A DNA stretch of 50,588 nt from an uncultured Mycoplasmatota bacterium. GTDB lineage: Bacteria > Bacillota_I > Bacilli_A > RF39 > UBA660. The notes under the pieces are model-generated. The model was not told where the DNA came from. It did not search any database and saw nothing but the letters and a program-made list of their open reading frames with translations. Both the position numbers and the translations under genes were made by a program. Below, piece after piece: positions 25,077 to 33,080 of the stretch (position 1 is the first letter of the stretch; every line of letters begins with the position of its first letter). The DNA lies in NCBI GenBank assembly GCA_948470005.1, contig CAOKNI010000006.1, positions 1 to 50,588 on the forward strand, written 5' to 3'.

Positions 25077-25457
25077 TTGGATTGTATTTTTTGTAAAATT
25101 GCAAATAAAGAAATAAATAGTAATATAGTATATGAGGATGATTTAGTAATAGTTATTATGGATGCTAGTCCGGCGGTAGATGGTCATTTACTTATTATTC
25201 CTAAAAAACATTATACTGATTACACAGAGCTTGATGAGGAAATATGTAGTCATTTGTTTTTGGTAGCTCAAAGGCTAAGACCAACTTTAATGGAAGCTAT
25301 GGAAGCTAAATCTATGACACTACTTATGAATTATGGTGATGACCAAAAAGTTAAACATGTACATTTACATCTTTTGCCTGATTTTGGGAGTGAATGTGTT
25401 AAAAGAACTAAAAGAAGTATAGAAGATAATTATAAACTAATTGCAGAAGCAAAATAA
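25077..25457 (+). CDS. HIT-family nucleotide hydrolase/transferase
   Basis: 126 residues. The N-terminus DCIFCKIANKEINSNIVYED and the histidine triad HVHLHLLPDF define the HIT (HINT-like) group, which hydrolyses nucleotide phosphoramidates or similar conjugates. The start is a TTG at 25077; the nearby ATG at 25069 is in another frame, and alignment with typical HIT proteins supports the TTG. The gene stands alone on the plus strand, followed by its own terminator. Confidence 0.9.
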   Translation: MDCIFCKIANKEINSNIVYEDDLVIVIMDASPAVDGHLLIIPKKHYTDYTELDEEICSHLFLVAQRLRPTLMEAMEAKSMTLLMNYGDDQKVKHVHLHLLPDFGSECVKRTKRSIEDNYKLIAEAK

Positions 25458-25506
25458 TTTTTAAAATAACTTTACTTTTGCTTTAATGGTCCCTGCCAAG
25501 TTTAGT

Positions 25507-25536
25507 ACATCATTCTTTCGAATGATGTTTTATTTT
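25507..25536 (+). terminator. Terminator after the HIT gene
   Basis: Perfect 9-bp stem ACATCATTC / GAATGATGT, loop TTTC, then TTTATTTT. Confidence 0.85.
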
Positions 25537-25684
25537 ACCGAAACTATTAAAGAAAAAATAAAAAGATACTGTTCTAGCTTCATATTCAAGATACGAAACA
25601 TCAGTATCAAATATTCAAGATTTCTCTTTGGGCTAATCTTGTATCCTAATTCTACTTATGATAGCCTTAACCATCACTTGAGTT

Positions 25685-25819
25685 TTAAAAGGATATTGGG
25701 CGCACACCAAACGTATTGTTCACGTTGTTCCAGTCGAGGTTGCCATTCGAATTCACATTGAACACGTTAGCATTGCCACTGTTGAAGTTATACGGAGACA
25801 TGCCGAAATGGTACTTGTT
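25685..25819 (-). pseudogene. GC-richer fragment resembling a DGR variable region (C-type-lectin end)
   Basis: An open minus-strand frame between a stop at 25820-25822 and TAA at 25685. It reads YHFGMSPYNFNSGNANVFNV and NSNGNLDWNNVNNTFGVRPI, then SF and the stop. The Asn-rich run (mostly AAC/AAT codons) ending in WNNVNN-x-x-GVRP is the classic look of the variable or template repeat of diversity-generating retroelements, whose targets end in a C-type-lectin fold. The segment is near 45-50% G+C against about 30% around it. No start, ribosome site or upstream protein body is present, so it is a fragment. Confidence 0.5.
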
Positions 25820-25894
25820 TTAGATTAACCCATTACTACAACCTAATTATATTTTAAATACCTGCTTCAAGTCAATATTAATTATTTTATCTTT

Positions 25895-25999
25895 ACAAAA
25901 GTTTAAAAATATATTATTGTTAGTTTAAGCGAGATGCTTGTACAAAGCACTTGCCAATTCGTTTGACATGTGCCATCCCTTACAGGTTGGCATTTTTTC
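25895..25999 (+). ncRNA. Possible short plus-strand transcript ending in a strong terminator
   Basis: TTTACA, a 17-bp spacer and TATTGT (about 25895-25923) are followed by about 75 unusually GC-rich bases. These end in the hairpin TGCCATCC / GGTTGGCA (25971-25992) and TTTTTTC. No plus-strand ORF fits. On the minus strand the same bases hold a 14-codon ORF (MSNELASALYKHLA) with a poor ribosome site. I match no known riboswitch or RNA family; the terminator is the firm part. Confidence 0.35.
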
Positions 26000-26112
26000 A
26001 TGTCCGACGTCACTACCCCAATCGTATATCATAAAAGTCAAGAAAAACGTGACTATTCCGAGACATTATTTTTTATAAACGCTTTTATGAGAAAATATTA
26101 TTGGTGAATAAC

Positions 26113-26580
26113 ATGTATAAAGAACGTTTAATTGTCTTAAGAGAAAGTAAAGGGTTAAAGCAGTATGAACTTGCAAATGTATTAGGTATTTATAAAGGAT
26201 TATATAACCAATATGAAACAGAATATGAAATTATTCCATTAAAGTATTTGAATAATCTGAGTAATTATTTTAATGTTTCATTAGATTTTATTTTTGGCTT
26301 TACAAATGAATGTAATTATATACTTAAAAACGAAGAAATTAACCTTGCTCGTTCTGGAAAATTATTAAAAATATTTAGAAAAGAGAATAAACTTACGCAA
26401 GATGCATTAGCTAAAATTTTAAACATAAACCGTAGTGCCATATCTAAATATGAAAAAGGAATTCATATAATTGCTATCCATTTTCTATACACAATTTGTA
26501 AAAAGTATGGAGTAAGTGCTGATTATTTATTAGGTAAAACTGATAGTCCTAAATATTATAGTAAAGAAAAAGACATCTAA
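26113..26580 (+). CDS. Transcriptional regulator with two XRE helix-turn-helix domains
   Basis: About 155 residues from the ATG at 26113 (GGTGA five bases upstream). There are two consecutive HTH_3 domains. The first, about residues 3-63, has LIVLRESKGLKQYELANVLG, YNQYETEYEIIPLKYLNNLS and FNVSLDFIFG. The second, about 80-145, has LLKIFRKENKLTQDALAKIL, RSAISKYEKGIHIIAIHFLY and YGVSADYLLG. The first domain lacks the usual Ser/Thr at the recognition helix start, so it may bind DNA differently. No target gene is adjacent on the same strand. Confidence 0.8.
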   Translation: MYKERLIVLRESKGLKQYELANVLGIYKGLYNQYETEYEIIPLKYLNNLSNYFNVSLDFIFGFTNECNYILKNEEINLARSGKLLKIFRKENKLTQDALAKILNINRSAISKYEKGIHIIAIHFLYTICKKYGVSADYLLGKTDSPKYYSKEKDI

Positions 26581-26600
26581 ATTGATAGATGCCTCTTTTA
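26569..26600 (+). terminator. Terminator after the double-HTH gene, probably bidirectional
   Basis: Stem AGACATCTA / TAGATGCCT (near-perfect) followed by CTTTT. The minus strand also ends in a T run (GTCTTTTTC). Confidence 0.7.
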
Positions 26601-26768
26601 ATCAATAAATAATTTACGAACTAGAAGATATACTCTTATATAGCGAATAAACCAAGTGGTTTTTGGGAATAACTTTTCTAGTTTAGTTCCACCATAAATA
26701 TTTAATAAACTATTACTATTTAATATCATAATTGCCTTTCTAGCGAGTGAATACTTTAAGTTTAGCAT
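26598..26768 (-). CDS. Possible small basic protein
   Basis: 56 codons from ATG 26768: MLNLKYSLARKAIMILNSNS, then LLNIYGGTKLEKLFPKTTW and a basic, partly hydrophobic end. It follows a terminator directly and has no Shine-Dalgarno, so it may be a gene remnant or chance. Codon choice looks coding-like. Confidence 0.3.
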   Translation of the reverse strand: MLNLKYSLARKAIMILNSNSLLNIYGGTKLEKLFPKTTWFIRYIRVYLLVRKLFID

Positions 26769-26777
26769 ATATTGCAT

Positions 26778-26806
26778 TAAAAAAATAGAGTTTTCTCTAT
26801 TTCATA
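26778..26806 (-). terminator. Terminator after the small membrane protein gene
   Basis: Minus-strand hairpin AAATAGAG-AAAA-CTCTATTT followed by TTTTAA. It overlaps the end of the gene at 26797. Confidence 0.8.
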
Positions 26807-26952
26807 GCATTTATTTTATTATTTGCCATATCCATGGCATTATTAACTAATTTTTTAGCTTTTTTCTTAGTGTCTTTATTAGTTAAGCAGTAAGCCATCA
26901 TACCTGCACCCATACCTAGAGCAATCATGCTTCCAACCATCATTTTTTTCAT
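26797..26952 (-). CDS. Small single-helix membrane protein
   Basis: 51 residues from the ATG at 26952, chosen because GAGGTGG precedes it. An N-terminal hydrophobic, Met/Gly-rich segment (MVGSMIALGMGAGMMAYCLT) is followed by a Lys/Asn amphipathic tail. This layout resembles short YtxH-like envelope proteins, but the similarity is only general. It follows recD2 by 19 bases and ends at a strong terminator. Confidence 0.6.
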   Translation of the reverse strand: MKKMMVGSMIALGMGAGMMAYCLTNKDTKKKAKKLVNNAMDMANNKINAMK

Positions 26953-26971
26953 ATTATCCACCTCATTTATA

Positions 26972-29176
26972 TTATGCACCAATTTTTAAGAATTTATGCA
27001 ATAATTTTTCTTTTAGAGATGTTTTACGATGACTGGCATAATCATTATTAATAGCCATCATAAAGGCGTTTGCTTCACCAATGATAATTAAGCTTTTTTT
27101 AGCACGTGATACCCCTGTATATATTAATTTATTATAAAGCATTTTGTAATAGCTTTTGGATACTGGTAAAATAACATGAGAAAATTCACTTCCTTGGCTT
27201 TTATGGATAGTTATAGCATAAGCATGTTTTACTTGGAACATGTCTTCTTTTGTATATTCTACTTTATTACCTTCAAAATCAATGATAACAGTATCTTTTT
27301 TACCACCTAATTTATTTATTTTCCTAATATAACCAATATCGCCATTAAAGACATTACAATCAGGATTATTTTGAAGTTGCAAAATCTTGTCTTGCTCCCG
27401 ATAAGTTATTTCACCGATTTTTATTTCTTCTTTCTTAGGACTTGCTGGGTTAAATAGTTTTTGCAACGAAATGTTTAAATTATCAATACCATTTTCCCCT
27501 TTATACATAGGCGCTAATATTTGAATATCATTTTCATTTAGACCTTTTTCTTTACTCATAAGACAAATTCGTCTAATCATTTCTTTAATATGGATAGAGT
27601 CTGCTTCTAAGAAGTTATAATCATCTTTTTGGCTAATAAAATCTTCTGATAAATCTCTATTTTTGATTTCTAAAGCAAGATAAGGGATATAAGAGTTTTC
27701 ACTTTGACGATAAATCCGCTCTAAAGGACAAAACGTAAATAAATCGCTTTCAATTAAATCACTTAATATTAAACCGGGTCCTACTGAGGGAAGTTGGAAA
27801 ACATCACCAACCATAATTAGTTGGACATTACTTTTAATACCCTTTAATAAAGCACTAAAAAGGTTTATATCAATCATACTCATTTCATCAACAATAATTA
27901 AATTCTCACTACTCTTATGATACTCATTAACGCCAAAATTATTAGTGTCTTTATTCCACTTTAAATAACGATGGATAGTCATTGCCGGAAGTGATGTTGA
28001 CATACTCATTTTTTTGCTAGCGCGGCCAGTTGGAGCTAAAAGAGCAATATTTGCTAAAACTTCCATTGGTGAGAAGTTATGCATTTTTATATAAAGTCTT
28101 ACAATAGCATTAATAATTGTTGTTTTACCTGTTCCAGGTCCTCCTGATATGATTGTTACTTTATTTTCTAAAGCCTCTTTAATGGCATGACGCTGATCTT
28201 CGTTATATTTAACATGAAATTCTTCTTCAATCGCTGCTAAATCGGTATCAAAATCATAAATTGGGGTTTTGTTGGTTGCATTCATATTAAATAAGTTCTC
28301 GGCTATATCACCTTCAGCCTCATAATTTTCAGTTAAGTAATATAAATCCTGTTCGACAACTATTTTATTTTCTTCTTCTAAAGTATAAATTATTTCTTCA
28401 AAAGTAATATCTTCTAGTAGAAGATTAAATTCTTTTTTCAAAGCATCATTTATTTCTTCTTTATAGCAATATGTATCACCATTATTAAAACTTAAACGCT
28501 TCATGGCTTCTAATAGGCACGCTTTAAGCCGAATAACATCATATTCATCATGATTTTTTTTAAAAATTGTATCGATTTTATTAAAATCTAAAATTTCTCC
28601 TAGGACATACAAATCACACTCAATTATATGTTTGGTTGCTTCTTGATATTTTTTATAGATTTTAGTTGCTTCTTGTATCGAAAAACCTAATTCTTTTAAT
28701 TTAACTAAAGAATCATCCGAATCAGAATAAGCTAAAAGAGAAGCACGGATTGTTTTCGCTTTAGACTCGGTAATCCCAGCGACACTTAAAAGAATACTTT
28801 CATCTTCTTTGATGAGTTTAATAGCATTAACACCTAGTTTTTCAACGATTTTTTTTGCTGTTTTTTCGCCGCACCCTTTAATAAGAGAACTAGCTAAAAA
28901 TTCTATTACAGCATCTTCACTAGTTAATTTCTCTTTTTCGTAAGAATCTACTTTATATTGAAAGCCAAAACGTTCATGGCGAATAGGACTACCATATAAA
29001 ACAAAAATTTCTTCGCTATTGATATCAAGAAAGACCCCGGTAATTGTCACTGTTTTATTTACATATTCTAGCATTAAATTATCATTAGTTTCTTTAATGC
29101 GAAAAACAGCGACTACATAGCCGTTTTCTTTGTTCTCATAAATAATATTACGTATTTTACCTTTGATGTAATTCAT
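26972..29176 (-). CDS. recD2: RecD2-type ATP-dependent DNA helicase
   Basis: SF1B 5'-3' helicase of bacteria without RecBC, involved in replication fork upkeep and repair. 734 residues. The N-terminal OB-like part (KGKIRNIIYENKENGYVVAV) is followed by helix-hairpin-helix segments (LIKGCGEKTAKKIVEKLG; LSVAGITESKAKTIRASL). The motor has Walker A SGGPGTGKTTIINAI, motif II LIIVDEMSMID, VGDVFQLPSVGPG, and the C-terminal AITIHKSQGSEFSHVILP and YTGVSRAKKSLIIIGE. It follows the 203-residue gene by 11 bases. Confidence 0.95.
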   Translation of the reverse strand: MNYIKGKIRNIIYENKENGYVVAVFRIKETNDNLMLEYVNKTVTITGVFLDINSEEIFVLYGSPIRHERFGFQYKVDSYEKEKLTSEDAVIEFLASSLIKGCGEKTAKKIVEKLGVNAIKLIKEDESILLSVAGITESKAKTIRASLLAYSDSDDSLVKLKELGFSIQEATKIYKKYQEATKHIIECDLYVLGEILDFNKIDTIFKKNHDEYDVIRLKACLLEAMKRLSFNNGDTYCYKEEINDALKKEFNLLLEDITFEEIIYTLEEENKIVVEQDLYYLTENYEAEGDIAENLFNMNATNKTPIYDFDTDLAAIEEEFHVKYNEDQRHAIKEALENKVTIISGGPGTGKTTIINAIVRLYIKMHNFSPMEVLANIALLAPTGRASKKMSMSTSLPAMTIHRYLKWNKDTNNFGVNEYHKSSENLIIVDEMSMIDINLFSALLKGIKSNVQLIMVGDVFQLPSVGPGLILSDLIESDLFTFCPLERIYRQSENSYIPYLALEIKNRDLSEDFISQKDDYNFLEADSIHIKEMIRRICLMSKEKGLNENDIQILAPMYKGENGIDNLNISLQKLFNPASPKKEEIKIGEITYREQDKILQLQNNPDCNVFNGDIGYIRKINKLGGKKDTVIIDFEGNKVEYTKEDMFQVKHAYAITIHKSQGSEFSHVILPVSKSYYKMLYNKLIYTGVSRAKKSLIIIGEANAFMMAINNDYASHRKTSLKEKLLHKFLKIGA

Positions 29177-29187
29177 TTGTTACTCCT

Positions 29188-29799
29188 TTAATGTCTGGTA
29201 GGAAAATTAAGAGGATGGTCATAATCAATACCTTCTAAGCCAAAATTATAAGCTACCCCATCAACTTCAATTATCGTGCGTTCAGAATTTAAAAATTTAC
29301 CAATGACACCACCTTCTAAAACCGTATATTCCCAAGTTGTGCCAAATTCATCAACCATTAAATAATATGAAAATTCCAAGTTTGGCCGACTATCATCAAA
29401 ATAAACGTGATAATCATCTTCATTTATTTCATATTTGCGACCTAATTCATCTACATAATAATCTAGATCTTGTTCGGGCGTTTTCAAAAATTTTTTATAT
29501 TGAGCAACCTTTGAGGCAATACTCTTCTTAAGCAAAGCAAATTTACTTTTCTTAGTTTTAAGAGCCTCCAGATTAATACTTCCTCTAATTTCAGGAGTTA
29601 TAGTATCTCCACCCGCTTGAAATGGAATTACTTTGCTAGATGTTTTCGTTATAGCACGTTCAAAAATCTCATCAGAGCTTAATTCTGGACTTATTCTTAC
29701 AATTACAGTTTTGCCATTAATATTTGCGAAATCGATATTTACTTTTTTACTTTCCCCGGGCTTTAAATTCTTAATTGCTGCATCAAGATTCTTATTCAT
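29188..29799 (-). CDS. Conserved hypothetical protein, unknown function
   Basis: 203 residues, soluble, no signal. The N-terminal half is Lys/Ile-rich and carries FQAGGDTITPEIRGSINLEA. The C-terminal half looks like a small beta domain: LDYYVDELGRKYEINEDDYH, LMVDEFGTTWEYTVLEGGVI and VDGVAYNFGLEGIDYDHPLN. It lies between mtaB and recD2 with gaps of 16 and 11 bases, so it is probably cotranscribed with an RNA-modification and a DNA-repair gene. I do not recognise it. Confidence 0.55.
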   Translation of the reverse strand: MNKNLDAAIKNLKPGESKKVNIDFANINGKTVIVRISPELSSDEIFERAITKTSSKVIPFQAGGDTITPEIRGSINLEALKTKKSKFALLKKSIASKVAQYKKFLKTPEQDLDYYVDELGRKYEINEDDYHVYFDDSRPNLEFSYYLMVDEFGTTWEYTVLEGGVIGKFLNSERTIIEVDGVAYNFGLEGIDYDHPLNFPTRH

Positions 29800-29815
29800 A
29801 TTACCACCACTTTAA

Positions 29816-31108
29816 TTATATACTTATTTTTTCATTTAGACAAGCTACTACATGTGCATAACCAATATTATTTTTTATTTCGTCTATCCTGCAAAGATAA
29901 ATAGTATTTATCTTATAATCACCTTTTAGATAAATTTTCAAATAATTACTAGTATGACCACATACAAATTCATCAATATATTCTTCTGTGATAATTTCGA
30001 CTTCTTTGTTTAAGAATTGATATAGATAATTAAATTCTAATTCATTTGAAAGATTTAATAAAGCTTTAGCTCGCTCTTTTTTCTTTGTATCAGGCACTTG
30101 GGGCATAAGGCTTGCGGCAGTCCCGGTTCGAAGAGAATAAGGAAAAACATGAATTTTACTAAAATTAATTAAGCGACAAAAATCTAAATATTCTTCAAAA
30201 TCAGCATCTGTTTCATAAGGATGCCCAACTATTGCATCAGTTGTAATGGAAATATCAGGACGAATGCTTCTAATTTCTTTAATTTTAGTAGCAAAATAAG
30301 CTTTATCATATTTACGATTCATCCGTTTTAGAATGTTATCACTGCCACTTTGCAGTGGAATATGTAAATGGTTAACTAATTTGGGATTATTTTTTAATAC
30401 TTCCATAAAATTAGCATCTAACTCCGTAATTTCAATACTAGATAAACGAATGCGTTCTAGACCAGTAATGCTCGCAAGGCTTTTAATTAAATCACTAAGA
30501 TTATGATTATCATAATTATATGAACCAGTATGAATACCTGTTAAAACGATTTCTTTGTGACCATTTTTAACAAGAGTTTTGGTTTCTTGAATTATTTCGT
30601 TAAAATTTTTACTACGAATATTACCTCGAGTATAAGGAATTATACAATAAGAGCAAAAATTATTACAACCATCTTGGATTTTAATGAATGCTCTAGTATG
30701 ACTCTTAAACTTAATTATCCTCATAGGTTCAAATTCTAAATCACGATTATTGGTAAAATAAGTATATTTTTCATGGGTTTCAAAGTAATCTCTTAAGAGC
30801 TCACTAATCTTACTCTTTTCTTTATTACCAATTAAGATGTCAATTCCCATATTCTTATAAACACTCTGATTATTTTGGGAACTGCATCCACAAACAACGA
30901 TGGTGCTATTTGGATTTTCTCTTCTGGCTCTTCTAACCATTTTTTTAGATTTACTATCAGCGTTATTCGTAACACTACAAGTATTTATAATTATTATATC
31001 GGGATTTTCAGCTTTATAAAGATAGCCAGAGGCCAGTAAGCACTCCACCATATATTCGCTTTCATAAGTATTTACTTTGCATCCTAAAGTAACTATTTTA
31101 AATGTCAT
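29816..31108 (-). CDS. mtaB: tRNA t6A37 methylthiotransferase MtaB
   Basis: Radical-SAM enzyme adding a methylthio group to t6A37 of tRNAs decoding ANN codons. 430 residues, full length. UPF0004 domain with VTLGCKVNTYESEYM, TCSVTNNADSKSKKMVRRA and VVCGCSSQ (cluster-binding Cys). The radical-SAM motif is GCNNFCSYCIIPYTRG (CxxxCxxC). Then LHIPLQSGSDNILKRMNRKY, TDAIVGHPYETDADF and a C-terminal TRAM domain. The LGCKVN(T/Q)YES start distinguishes MtaB from MiaB. Confidence 0.95.
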   Translation of the reverse strand: MTFKIVTLGCKVNTYESEYMVECLLASGYLYKAENPDIIIINTCSVTNNADSKSKKMVRRARRENPNSTIVVCGCSSQNNQSVYKNMGIDILIGNKEKSKISELLRDYFETHEKYTYFTNNRDLEFEPMRIIKFKSHTRAFIKIQDGCNNFCSYCIIPYTRGNIRSKNFNEIIQETKTLVKNGHKEIVLTGIHTGSYNYDNHNLSDLIKSLASITGLERIRLSSIEITELDANFMEVLKNNPKLVNHLHIPLQSGSDNILKRMNRKYDKAYFATKIKEIRSIRPDISITTDAIVGHPYETDADFEEYLDFCRLINFSKIHVFPYSLRTGTAASLMPQVPDTKKKERAKALLNLSNELEFNYLYQFLNKEVEIITEEYIDEFVCGHTSNYLKIYLKGDYKINTIYLCRIDEIKNNIGYAHVVACLNEKISI

Positions 31109-31127
31109 TTTACACCCCCTAAATTAA

Positions 31128-31655
31128 CTAATTTAAAGTCTGTTGTAAAGCTTTAAGGGCTTTTAAAAAGGCTTCTTCTTTTTCATAAGAAATAACTGTT
31201 ACATTAATAAGTGGTTTTTCTTCCTTTTCTTTATTTAGAAGATTATCTAAATCGACTTTTTTAACAGTTAAGTTTTCATCAATATTTTCTTCTTCACTAA
31301 AATTAATAGCAAAGTTATTTTTATGTTTAATTAATTCGTCATAACTAATAATTGCTTTTTCTTCTTGCTCTACTTCATAATTATTTAAATTTATTGCAGA
31401 AGGCTCAGCTTTTTCAAGAGCCGCAGTTATTTCTTTTAAATTAGTTATTTCATTATTAGCAGAAGGTTCTATAACTTGTTTTTCTAAGGATGTAACACTT
31501 GTTTTAACTTCTTTATCATCTTCTTCATTGTTTTCTTTAATAAAATATATTAGGGTAATTATGAGCATCATAAGAGCTAATACGGCGCCGAAAAAGACAA
31601 CATCAACAAAGGATAAAGTTTTTATAAAGCTTATGATATCACTTAATACTTGCAT
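31128..31655 (-). CDS. Single-pass membrane protein with acidic cytoplasmic tail
   Basis: 175 residues from ATG 31655 (GGTGATAAT upstream). One membrane helix at about residues 17-38 (VDVVFFGAVLALMMLIITLI), then a long Glu-rich region (ENNEEDDKEVKTSVTSLEKQ; EEENIDENLTVKKVDLDNLL), probably disordered. No signal peptidase site is apparent, so it should stay anchored. It is upstream of mtaB with a 19-base gap. Function unknown. Confidence 0.55.
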   Translation of the reverse strand: MQVLSDIISFIKTLSFVDVVFFGAVLALMMLIITLIYFIKENNEEDDKEVKTSVTSLEKQVIEPSANNEITNLKEITAALEKAEPSAINLNNYEVEQEEKAIISYDELIKHKNNFAINFSEEENIDENLTVKKVDLDNLLNKEKEEKPLINVTVISYEKEEAFLKALKALQQTLN

Positions 31656-31748
31656 ATTATCACCACACATATATATATTTTAACAGAAAATAGTTAAATA
31701 TTAAAGCATAAATAAAGCCTTTACATTTATTTTTCATTTTATTTACAT

Positions 31749-32987
31749 TTAAGAAGTTTTAATAAGGTATGGGTCTTTTAGAGAGCCAGTACCACTTACG
31801 GAGGCTTTGCGAATTATATTAATTACAGGTCTTAGTCCTTGATAACTAGTTCCTGAAAGATTATATTCAACTTTTCCTTCCTTACTTATAACGAAGGGAT
31901 AAAAATCATTATTCTTACTTTCAGCCAAACTAGAGGTCCACCACGCTTTAGTGATATCTTTGTTATAAAGATAAAATTTTTCGTTATTATTAGTGGAACT
32001 AGCCCCGGCTAAAAAAACTTCGTCCGCGGTTAAGAGACCAATTTTGCTAGTTTTTTTAGTACCTAAACAATTAGATGTCGGGATTTTATTAGTTATAAGT
32101 CTAGTATAACCATTATAAGCTTTGTTGCCACTATTTTCAGTAAAACTATTTTCAAAACAATATTTAGAGTTGGAAATATAATTATCATAATCATTTAAGT
32201 TTAAATCATAATAAGAATTTAATGATTTGGCAATAGTTGCTTTAGAAATTTCATCTAAATCAGTATCATCACTATTAAATATTGTCAGGTCAGATACTTG
32301 GTCATTTAAAATTAATTTAACTGTTCCATCACTATTAATTTTGACAATACGCCATAAAGCGTTGGCAAATTTAACGTAATTATTGGTTACATCACCGCGG
32401 AAATAATAGATTAAGCCATTATCATCAAAGTCTTCGATTAATCCTTCTTGTATTTCTGAAGTTTCTTCCCCTGGTTTAGTTTTTAATTCAGATATTTTAT
32501 TGTTTTTTAAAATAGTACTATAAAAGTATTCTTCAGGATTAACTATTTTTTTTATTTCAATATTAAAAGTTGTTTCTTTATTATTAAATACTTGAAGACT
32601 ATAATTTTGAGTTGTGCCCGCGGAAATTAAAATATTATCAGCAATAAGGTTATTATCTAATTTAAGCACTTCCCGATTTAAAGAGATATTAGATTCGTGG
32701 GATAAGATGCTATATTCAATATTTTCTTGATATTTTTTTAAATTTTTAATTTTGATATCATAATAAACACTCGTGGAACCATTATTAGTGATGGAAAAGT
32801 TGTATTCATTATTACGACTTTGAATGGTACTACCATTAATAAAATTTATAGATAGTTCTTCGTCAACTTGTACTTCGGTAGGAGGGTTTGTTATTTTGTC
32901 ATAAAAAAGATATGATGTGCCAATAAAAAGACAAATAGCTATTAAAGAGCCAATAAATGTTAATGTTCGTTTATACTTTGTTTGCAT
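31749..32987 (-). CDS. Membrane-anchored surface protein
   Basis: 412 residues. N-terminal signal-anchor at about residues 10-30 (LTFIGSLIAICLFIGTSYLF), then a beta-rich stretch (YNFSITNNGSTSVYYDIKIK). The C-terminal half carries FANALWRIVKINSDGTVKLI, WWTSSLA and YQGLRPVINI. The LWRIVxIN...GLRPVINI module is widespread in cell-surface and pilin-like proteins of Firmicutes gut bacteria and recalls C-type-lectin or formylglycine-enzyme folds. No sortase motif is seen. It has its own promoter; ligand unknown. Confidence 0.65.
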   Translation of the reverse strand: MQTKYKRTLTFIGSLIAICLFIGTSYLFYDKITNPPTEVQVDEELSINFINGSTIQSRNNEYNFSITNNGSTSVYYDIKIKNLKKYQENIEYSILSHESNISLNREVLKLDNNLIADNILISAGTTQNYSLQVFNNKETTFNIEIKKIVNPEEYFYSTILKNNKISELKTKPGEETSEIQEGLIEDFDDNGLIYYFRGDVTNNYVKFANALWRIVKINSDGTVKLILNDQVSDLTIFNSDDTDLDEISKATIAKSLNSYYDLNLNDYDNYISNSKYCFENSFTENSGNKAYNGYTRLITNKIPTSNCLGTKKTSKIGLLTADEVFLAGASSTNNNEKFYLYNKDITKAWWTSSLAESKNNDFYPFVISKEGKVEYNLSGTSYQGLRPVINIIRKASVSGTGSLKDPYLIKTS

Positions 32988-33008
32988 AAGTCTTTCACCC
33001 TTATTTTA

Positions 33009-33037
33009 AGTATATAAGGATTTTTTTTAAAAGTCAA
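33009..33037 (-). promoter_or_regulatory. Promoter of the surface-protein gene
   Basis: On the minus strand TTGACT (33032-33037), a 17-bp spacer and TATACT (33009-33014), 22 bases before the ATG at 32987. Confidence 0.6.
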
Positions 33038-33054
33038 TTTAAATAATATTAGTA

Positions 33055-33080
33055 AATTAAAAAAGCATCAATTTGATGCC
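33055..33080 (-). terminator. Terminator of the hrcA-dnaJ operon
   Basis: Minus-strand hairpin GGCATC-AAATT-GATGCT followed by TTTTTAA, immediately after the dnaJ stop. Confidence 0.8.

Noticed and set aside
25486..25761. Plus-strand ORF of 91 codons after the HIT gene
   Set aside because: It runs through the HIT terminator and is antisense to the DGR-like fragment; no plausible start.
25924..25965. Minus-strand 14-codon ORF MSNELASALYKHLA as a gene
   Set aside because: Weak ribosome site and overlap with a plus-strand terminator region; too short to support without conservation data.
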